From: Brachionus plicatilis
Taxonomy: Eukaryota > Rotifera > Eurotatoria > Ploima > Brachionidae
Reading direction: 5' to 3'
Length of the DNA stretch: 64,000 bases
NCBI GenBank assembly: GCA_010279815.1
Contig: QEOQ01000508.1
Span: forward strand, 3,245,217-3,309,216
Shown: one piece after another, positions 56,641 to 64,000 of the stretch
How positions within the stretch are numbered: the stretch's first letter is position 1
Layout: every line of letters starts with the position of its first letter
Translations under genes and position numbers: made by a program
Notes under the pieces: generated by a model
Told to the model about the DNA's origin: nothing
The model's input: only the letters and a program-made list of their open reading frames with translations
Database searches by the model: none

Positions 56641-59426
56641 AGATTTTTTGAAAAAAATCCTTAATCGGAAAAGAAATATTTAATTACATTGTGATATTTA
56701 TCCGTCTAATCTTAATCATTCGTCTTTTAAACCTAAATTTTTAATGAAATTTAAGGAAAGTAGTCTAATTCATTAATTTTTTATGTTTGGTAGAATTTGC
56801 GTTTCCTGTGTAATATTTTAAATTGATTGGCAAGTTTCATTAAGAAAAACTGCTACCATTAAGCATCAACAAATAAGTAATTTTTTTATTAATTAAATTT
56901 TTTATTTAAATTAAGATATAATAAATCTAATCTATTAAAAAATTCATATAAAAAATTAAACTAAACCACTTAAATTATTGAGTTATGAAGCACTTCTAAT
57001 AGTTCAAATTTTTCTAAAAAAATATAAAATTTATGATTTGAAAATGAAAGTTTATAATAATAATAATAAATGATGAAAATGGAAAATTCACTTAATAAAT
57101 TTGCTATTTAGATCAATTTTAATAATAAGAGATGTTTTTTCTAAAAATAAAAAAATTTTTATCAAGTAAAAATTCAAGTAGATTAAATCACCTGATATTT
57201 CTTTATTTGACAATATCAAATACTTTTTAATTACAATTATTTATTTTAAATTAGATATTTCCAAAAATGTGATTAAAATTAATCTTATATTTAATTTGCA
57301 AAAAAGCCATTAGCAGGAAAACCGACTTAATTCTTTAAAAAATCGATCTTTAACTAAGCTAATGAATGTGATTATTAATTTCTGATATTTTAAAAATTAA
57401 TTTCAGCATTATTTTATTTTAATTTAAAATTTTATCATGAAATTTTAGTAATTATTTTTGAAATTTTTCAATTTTCTAATGAAATTGTATTTAGTTGAAA
57501 ATGCAATTGAAGCTTATTTTAAAGTTAAAAAAAAAGAAAAAAAGATGGTTTTAAAATTTGAGATATATCTATCTGAAGAATATTAAGCTAAAATAAAATT
57601 TAAATTTAAATAAATTTTAAGCCAATTAATTCTCTATATAAATCATATCTCGATTCAGTAGAGTTAAGTACTTAGCAAAACCAATCCATTAAAATTTATT
57701 TGGTTTAGTGCAAATTAAAAGGTAAAATTGGGTTCAATGTTAAAGCAAGGTATTTTAATGCTTAATTAGCCAAATAATTTAATAATAAAATTCAAATCGT
57801 TTTAAAATGATTTTTTCTGCATTATTAAAAAAAGATTGACTTTTCTAGAAATTCTATTTATAAAATCCAATTTAAATGTTTTTAAATGATTAATCTATTA
57901 ACAAGATTTATGAAAAAAACTTTGATTTTCTTGATTAACTGATTTAAATAAGGCCAATTCTGACGATTAAATTAAAATCTTTAAATTAAATATAAGTTGT
58001 GCTTTGCTACTTTGATTTTGCACAAACCAACAAATAAAGTTAAAATTTTCTAAATTAATATTTTCTTTTCAAAGGACAGAAATTCTTTTTTATTCCTAAT
58101 CAGTTTTATTCGTTTTGATTAGAATTTTTACTATTAACTTAATAAAATTTTCATAACGAAATTTAAAATTATTAAATTAAAAAATTTATAAAAAATTTAG
58201 AATTTTTTTATTTAGAATTTAATTAATCACCATAATTATTAAGCAATTGACATCAAGCTTTTTCATCATTTTATTTAATTTATGATGTTTCTCAGTCATA
58301 TTTTAAATTGAAGACGTCTTAAAGGCTCTCGGACTAAACTTGACTATGATAATTTTAACGTGACAATAAATTGACAAAAAAAAAATTAACTAATTATTAA
58401 TTTTTTTTTGACGAAAAATTTTTTTTGAAAAAATTAAGAAAATTATAAGGTCCAATTTTAATAATAAATTTTTAAAGATTTTTTCATTATAAATATTCCA
58501 TAAAGCTTTCTTTAGAATAATCCGAAACTTCTATTTTAAATATATTGTCAATTCGTTATTGTGTAACTGATTATCATTAATTTCTTACCGTGAAATTTTT
58601 CTTTAAATTGGCCTGCGTTTTTTATAAATTAAAATAATAAAATTAGTGTTGTTAATCGATCTATTTTTTTTTAATGATTAAAATAAAAAAATTGGCTATT
58701 AAAAAAACGATCTCGATATAAAATTTTTAAAAAATCGAATTTTTATTTTTTTATTCTACCGAATAAAATTTTTTTTATTCGATGATTCTTTTATGTTTGG
58801 TATAAAAGAAAAAAATCAAAAAAATTAACATCATCTTAATCTTGTCGTAAAATAAACTTACTAAAAATTCATTTTCACTTAGTCATAAAAAAATAAAATC
58901 AAAAACGAAAAATTTTAAAACGTTTTTTTTTGTATTATAGCGTATTCAGTTCCAAGTGAATTTCTATTTAGTCATGCTGGTCAAATTCAAAAGGACCTAA
59001 AAAGTATACTCGATACAGATCACTAAAAATTCTACTTTTTATTCGAGACAATTTAAAAAGTTTTTAGCAATATAGTTAAATTTTTAAACAAAATTTAGAG
59101 ATTAATTTTTTTTGTTGTGATTCTGAAAAATCGAAAATTTTCAATTGAACATATATTTTTTTTTTTTTGATCGATTATTTTAATTTTATTCGAATAAAAA
59201 AAATAGTGAATTTCAATCTATCTTCGATTTTTGATCAACAGTCCTATATAAAATATAATAAAAATTTTTTTTATTAGTTCCTGTTCAAGTCAAAAATATA
59301 TATTTTGAGAATAAAAAACTCACGAGAACAATTAATTAATCTCTCTATTCTTTAAGATATTGTAAAATTTTAAAAGTTTGATTTTTAATAATAATTTTAT
59401 ATTAAAAGTACTCTTAACTTCTGCGT

Positions 59427-59532
59427 ACCCGGACCCCGTCTCACAAATGTGATTTAAAAAGTTTTAATTCAATTTTTCTTTCTTTCTATTAATCCGGATC
59501 CGTACGGGCTATCGCCCGCTGACTTTCCCTAG
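59427..59532 (+). other. GC-richer island ending in a Helitron-like hairpin and CTAG
   Basis: ACCCGGACCCCGTCTCAC is followed by CCGGATCCGTACGGGC. The stem CGGGC-TATC-GCCCG (59505-59518) is followed 10 bases later by CTAG (59529-59532). A GC-rich hairpin shortly before CTRR is the Helitron 3' layout, but no Helitron 5' end or protein was found nearby. Confidence 0.3.
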
Positions 59533-62500
59533 ACGTGCTATTTTTTTCGAGAATAGAAAAAATAGGCATAAAATACTGTTGACAATAATTTGTCTCAATA
59601 AAAATTTTATTTTAAATTCGGGAAAAATTTCATAAGGGAACAAAATAAAAGGCAATAAATTCAAATCAAAATTAATTTCGGGAACAAAAGAAAACCGGAA
59701 CAATTTACTATTTACAATTTATTATTGTAACTTTGTTCCAATATTTTGCCATTTAAAAATGGGTATATAGACGGAGAACATTTTATAGCTTTTTGAAGTG
59801 TGTTATGCTATTTTTCGATATTTCGGGCATAAACGCTACAAAATTCGTGTTTATAACACCTTTTAAAATAAACCTAATACCGATAAAAAATAATCCGAAA
59901 ATTAGTGTTCAGCGGGGAAAAAAGTATAATCTTTGTTATAAATATAGAAATCATAGTTTCTTCACCAAGGGATTCTTTTAATTAGCTGAAACTTATTTTT
60001 TTCATTTTATATGGAGCTAAGCCATCTTCACATTTAATTACAACTAGAGAACCCATTTTTTGCAAGGAACTTATAATATTTTTATTTAGTATCCAATTTT
60101 TTTTTAGATTCATTTATTATAATCATCAAAGATATTTATTTTAAGTGAATAGCTTACTTCTATTTTCTACATCATGTAAAAATATGGGAAATGTTAAGAC
60201 ATATAATCAAATATCCAGTTTTACTATTAGATGATTGCTATTTAAGTTTTCATAAAATTAACTCAGTAAGAAAAAGTAAGTCTCAGTTTTAAAATACTCA
60301 AAGCCTTTAAAAGGGAAATTTTGATATTCAAAAAAAGTATAAAAAAATATAATAAAATATCTTAATACTGAGTAATTCAAAACAGAAATAAAAGGGAACA
60401 AAACTAAAAGGAAATGAATTTTTGTACAAAAAATTTTTAGAGATTAATCTTCCCATTTAATATTAATCTTTATTACAAAAAAACCCCTCAGAAAAAAAAG
60501 ACAAAAATCAAATAAAATAAAGAAATTAATAAAGTAAAATGAGCTATAGTAACACCCCATGTGCCCCGGGTCCTGTCTCTCTTTCTATTAGATAATTTTT
60601 ATAAAGTTTAACCCTGAACTACAACGCTTTTTTGTTTTATCAACCATTAAGGTGAACGTTAATTTAGTTTTAAGTCATTTATTTTACCTAAGAACTTCTC
60701 AATTTTATTTTTATTTTATTTATTTTAAGTCAATATTTTCTTTAATATATTTAGAGAAAGTTATAAAAAGACTTTTAAAAACGTTTCATTTTATTAAAGA
60801 AATTGTCCAAAATTAAATTCTTCTTTTTTTTCCTGTACCGAGCTAAATCTCATTAAAAAAATTGAATAAACAATCAAAATAAAGTTAAAAAAGTTAAAAT
60901 AAAATAACTAGTAAATTAAAAATAGATATTAAAAAAAATATTCAACTTGTCTCATTTTTCAGTGAAAAATATTTAAGCTTAAGACACATCCTTGGATCAT
61001 GTGATGTGAGATAGAATATTTTAGCGAGATGATTTTAGTGGCATTAATCAAATTATGTTTCGGTTTATGAGGCTGCAATATCGAATGAGGGAATATAATA
61101 ATTAATTTTTAATTTAGATTTATTGTATAAAAATGAAAACCTTTTTTTTTTAAAAATTTTAAAAAACACATCAAATTATAGTTGGATAAATAAAAATGAT
61201 ACTAGCACGTGTAATTTTCTATCGAATCTTTTGATAATAAACGAAAAATTTATTTTTTCAATTTTGAAAAATTTTGATTATTTTATTTTTATTTACATTA
61301 AATTTTTAATTGAAAACAGGTGATTCTCTAGGAGTCCTGTTACCAGCTAATCAACATTAGATTCTTAAGCTTTTACTAAATATTAAGAAAAATAGAGAAT
61401 AGTTACGAAATGTTTTTGAGTGAAATTATTTTCAAGCAAATACGGTACATTTAAAGAGCATCATAGTAAAGAGATATAGTATAATAAAAAGATATTATTG
61501 AATGTTTTTTCGGAAAGCATTAAGAAAGATTCATTTGAACCGGAAAATATTTTTTGCAAAGAATAGGCAGATATTTATTGAATTAGTTGAGTAATTTTTT
61601 CTTAGAATCGTTTAATTTTAATCTTCGAATCTAATTTATTTTGTAAATTTTAAAATATTTAAAATCTCTAAAATCATCTTTTTCTGCTTATCATACTGGA
61701 AATATTATTCTTAAATTTAAATCAATAAATTTTAAATTTTTGATTTTAAAAATTCTATAAATAAGCCCAAAAATTCACTTAAAGATTAGTAGCTGCTGCA
61801 GGAAACAATTCTAAATATTCAATTAAATAATTATACTTTTAGAAAAATATATTTCTAAAACCATAAATTCTGAAAATATTTTGAATTATTTTAATAAAAT
61901 CTTTTTCTTTTGAAAAAGTTATTACTTTGTATAACTACGTTAATTTTTTTGAAGAAGTTTTTTGTTTTAAAAGATCATAAAAAAAATGCTTGATCCTTCT
62001 AGTGTTAGGATAAAATTTTATTTTAACACAATCAATTCAATTTTTAGAAAAAGATAAATACTTGGATTAACACCAAAGCATATTATGTGAATTCAAGGCA
62101 TTATTCATGGATAAATTATCTTTAAATACTTTTTAGTAAAAATTACATATATAATTTTTATTTATAAGTCAATCTAAAGGTTCAATTAAAATATTTTATT
62201 TTCAGTTGATATAAAATAGAAATAAAATATAAAATAAAAATTCGAAATTTTTAATATTGGAAATGAATATTAAGAAAATCAAATTTTTTTCACCTTTAAT
62301 TTTTTATAAAAATAATTTTTATTTTTATAAATGATATTACCATTAATTAGTACTTAAATGAAAATAAGCATATAATTTCTGTGGTTCTGAGCTATTAATT
62401 AATAAATTAAAAATCCAGTATTTTTTTGCTATTTTTTTTAGACTGTGATTATCAACTCCATAATTTTAGTTACTTACGGTATTTTCATACGACTGTCGAT

Positions 62501-62544
62501 AATAATTGAATAGAATCATTTCCCTGAAATAAAGATGCTTTTTA

Positions 62545-64000
62545 ATGCAAAAATATAATATGGTACCTGTCAAAATGTTCGTCAATGATTATTGGAAACA
62601 ATTCGGACAAATCGAGCTCAAATGGCATTATTTGAACGCATTTATCTATGCTGCAATTGGCATTTTAAGCTTCATTGCCAATTCTATGGTTCTTTTGTAT
62701 ATTTTTCGGTGAATTTTTTTAATAATATCGCTGTTTAGTGACTCATAATAATATATTTTTTAAGTATTAAAAAAAGGACGCACAGACCCAATGGAATAAT
62801 GTTTTCAGTCAATTTGGCAATAGCTGATATTGGTAAAGTAATGATTAATTTACCAATGACTTCAATTAGCAGCTTTTATGGCGAATGGATTTTCGATCAA
62901 ATAGGTAAAGATTTTTTTGTTTCCGCATTTATGGCTAAATTATTTTTATAATAATTAAAATTTGCTAATTAATTACTTATGCTTCTAAAATATTTATTTT
63001 TGTTGAAATTTTTAACCTTTTTTTTTAATTTAAATTCTAATTTTAACAAAAAATATTCATTAAACGTGTTGAAATTAATTTGTTTTTGTTTATTGAAAAT
63101 AATTCTCGGTCGAGAGACAAGTTAAAGGATAGTTTATTTGTTGACATTATTAACTTTTCACAAAATAATCGGTAACTAGACTTGGTTTGTTTGAATTTTC
63201 TCAATGGTTAAGATAAAAAATGAATTTTTAAATTGTAAGGAAAGTTGAATAGTATTCAAATCTTAACTTTATCTTATTTTTCACTCAGAAGAAGCTCGTT
63301 ACAGATAAACAAATAAATAAATAAAATAAGAAATTAACAAATTAAATTATCCTTAATAAAAATTCTAAAGTTCTAATCTCTTGGAAAAACTGACAATTAG
63401 AAAAATAGAGAAAAGATTCCTTTAAATTATTGAAAGGAATTTTTTCACTTTATTTTAATTTGGATATTTTTCAAAATATCGAAGCAATTTTAAATTTCAC
63501 ATTGTTTTATAATAAACATAATTTTAAATGAATTAAAAAATCAAAATTAGTTGAAATACTTAACGGCACATTTTAGGATTTTTTTTTTTCGAATAGTTAA
63601 TAATTTGAAAGAACCTATGAAGCGATTTGAAATTTGATATTTTTTAATTTAACCAATTTAGATAAAAATTATCGGCAAAGTAAAAATTTTTATCATGATT
63701 AGAAAAATCTTGCTTTTCCTATTGAATGGTGCAGAGTTGTTTAAAAGTCACAAGTCTCAGTCAACTCTAAGTCCGGACTTTTTTTTTGTTAAAATAAAGT
63801 CCAAGTCCAACACTTAATATTATTTTTTAATTTTTTTAGAGTCCGGCCACATGAATTTTTTTCCGTTTCAAGTAATTATTGTGGCGGCCTAGTTAAAGTC
63901 CAAAATTTCATGTGGCCGGACTTTAAAAAAAAAATAAAAAATAATATTAAGTTTAAGATCAATTTAAGACAACAATTTAAGATCCTTTTTCACACAAGTT
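62545..64000 (+). CDS. Second opsin, 5' part (first two exons)
   Basis: Exon 1 is 62545-62708 and exon 2 is 62765-62904; the rest lies beyond the window. The product MFVNDYWKQFGQIELKWHYL, then NAFIYAAIGILSFIANSMVL (TM1), RTHRPNGIMFSVNLAIADIG (TM2) and SISSFYGEWIFDQIG aligns residue by residue with opsin 1 (MYVNEYWKNFAPIDRKWHFL and so on). Both introns interrupt the same codons in the same phases as opsin 1 (R in CG|N, G in G|GN). Intron 1 is 56 bp; intron 2 is over 1 kb and carries a hAT-type element. In-frame ATGs are at 62545, 62560 and 62575; the third aligns with Met12 of opsin 1. The retinal lysine is not in view, so the opsin call rests on paralogy. Confidence 0.82.
63732..64000. mobile_element. 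hAT-type element, left end, running off the window
   Basis: It starts CAGAGTTGTTTAAAAGTCAC, identical to the complete copy at 21533. Inside is an inverted repeat: AGTCCGGCCACATGAA near 63838 is mirrored by TTCATGTGGCCGGACT near 63907-63922, and the pairing extends into AATATTATTTTTTA on both sides (about 63815-63952). The 8-bp left flank is GAATGGTG (63724-63731). The right end is not in the window. Confidence 0.75.

Larger units (their letters stand above)
55590..62540. other. Gene-poor AT-rich stretch before opsin 2
   Basis: About 7 kb with no plausible protein gene. It contains the foldback-arm relic at 56490-56640, a GC-richer island at 59427-59532, repeated AAAAGGGAACAAAA-type words around 59580-59700 and 60390-60420, and a GTACCGAGCTAAA word at 60835 also found at 17098. 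Confidence 0.5.

Noticed and set aside
59509..59703. Minus-strand 64-codon frame resembling a hydrophobic peptide
   Set aside because: Built from repeated TTTTGTTCCC words; no start context or homology.
1..64000. tRNA, rRNA and CRISPR features
   Set aside because: No sequence with both tRNA A- and B-box-like motifs at correct spacing was noticed, and no regularly spaced direct repeats of CRISPR type; a dedicated search was not possible here.

Overview
The window looks like nuclear DNA from a small, very AT-rich invertebrate. It contains spliced protein-coding genes with introns of about 55 bp to 2 kb, metazoan-only families (rhabdomeric-type opsin, BAF60/SMARCD, ZC3H3) and a dense layer of animal-type transposons. 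Protein style and element content (FLYWCH/MULE transposases, CR1/Jockey-like LINEs, many TIR elements) would fit a spiralian such as a monogonont rotifer. That placement is inference; no rRNA or other direct taxonomic marker is present.

Host genes in order: a single-exon multi-zinc-finger protein resembling MEP-1 (3825-5894, minus); a three-exon Ly6/uPAR-like membrane protein assembled here by hand (13233-13873, minus); a three-exon opsin (22570-23937, minus); a five-exon BAF60/SMARCD subunit of SWI/SNF (34971-38736, plus); a seven-exon ZC3H3-type CCCH zinc-finger protein (46729-50425, plus); and the first two exons of a second opsin (62545-62904, plus, running off the window). The two opsins are paralogues with the same first two intron positions and phases, transcribed away from each other about 39 kb apart. 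Coding exons stand out by higher GC, most clearly in the MEP-1-like and SMARCD genes.

Most of the rest is mobile DNA. Recognisable are: an intact MULE inserted into a LINE reverse transcriptase (278-2349); at least three further LINE fragments; a TA-flanked MITE whose interior is a 43/44-bp array (10400-10718); a hAT-type MITE family with four copies, one split by a LINE; three decayed copies of one mariner-type element, two of them internally deleted; a decayed Tc1-like element with TTACGTAA-rich ends (32222-33477); Merlin-like elements nested in a ZC3H3 intron; a Helitron helicase remnant and a TGATCA-rich MITE in a SMARCD intron; and a three-level nest of TIR elements, each with its own target-site duplication (41741-44425). 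Two TIR elements (45521-46308 and 53405-53830) carry a short coding-like exon instead of a recognised transposase.

There is no operon-like organisation. The host genes appear functionally independent: chromatin (MEP-1-like, SMARCD), mRNA maturation/export (ZC3H3), light sensing (two opsins) and a cell-surface protein (Ly6-like). The long gene-poor stretches (about 6.7-10.4, 13.9-16.6, 25.3-28.4, 39.3-41.7 and 55.6-62.5 kb) are extremely A+T rich and show only repeat fragments. No CRISPR array, rRNA or convincing tRNA was seen.
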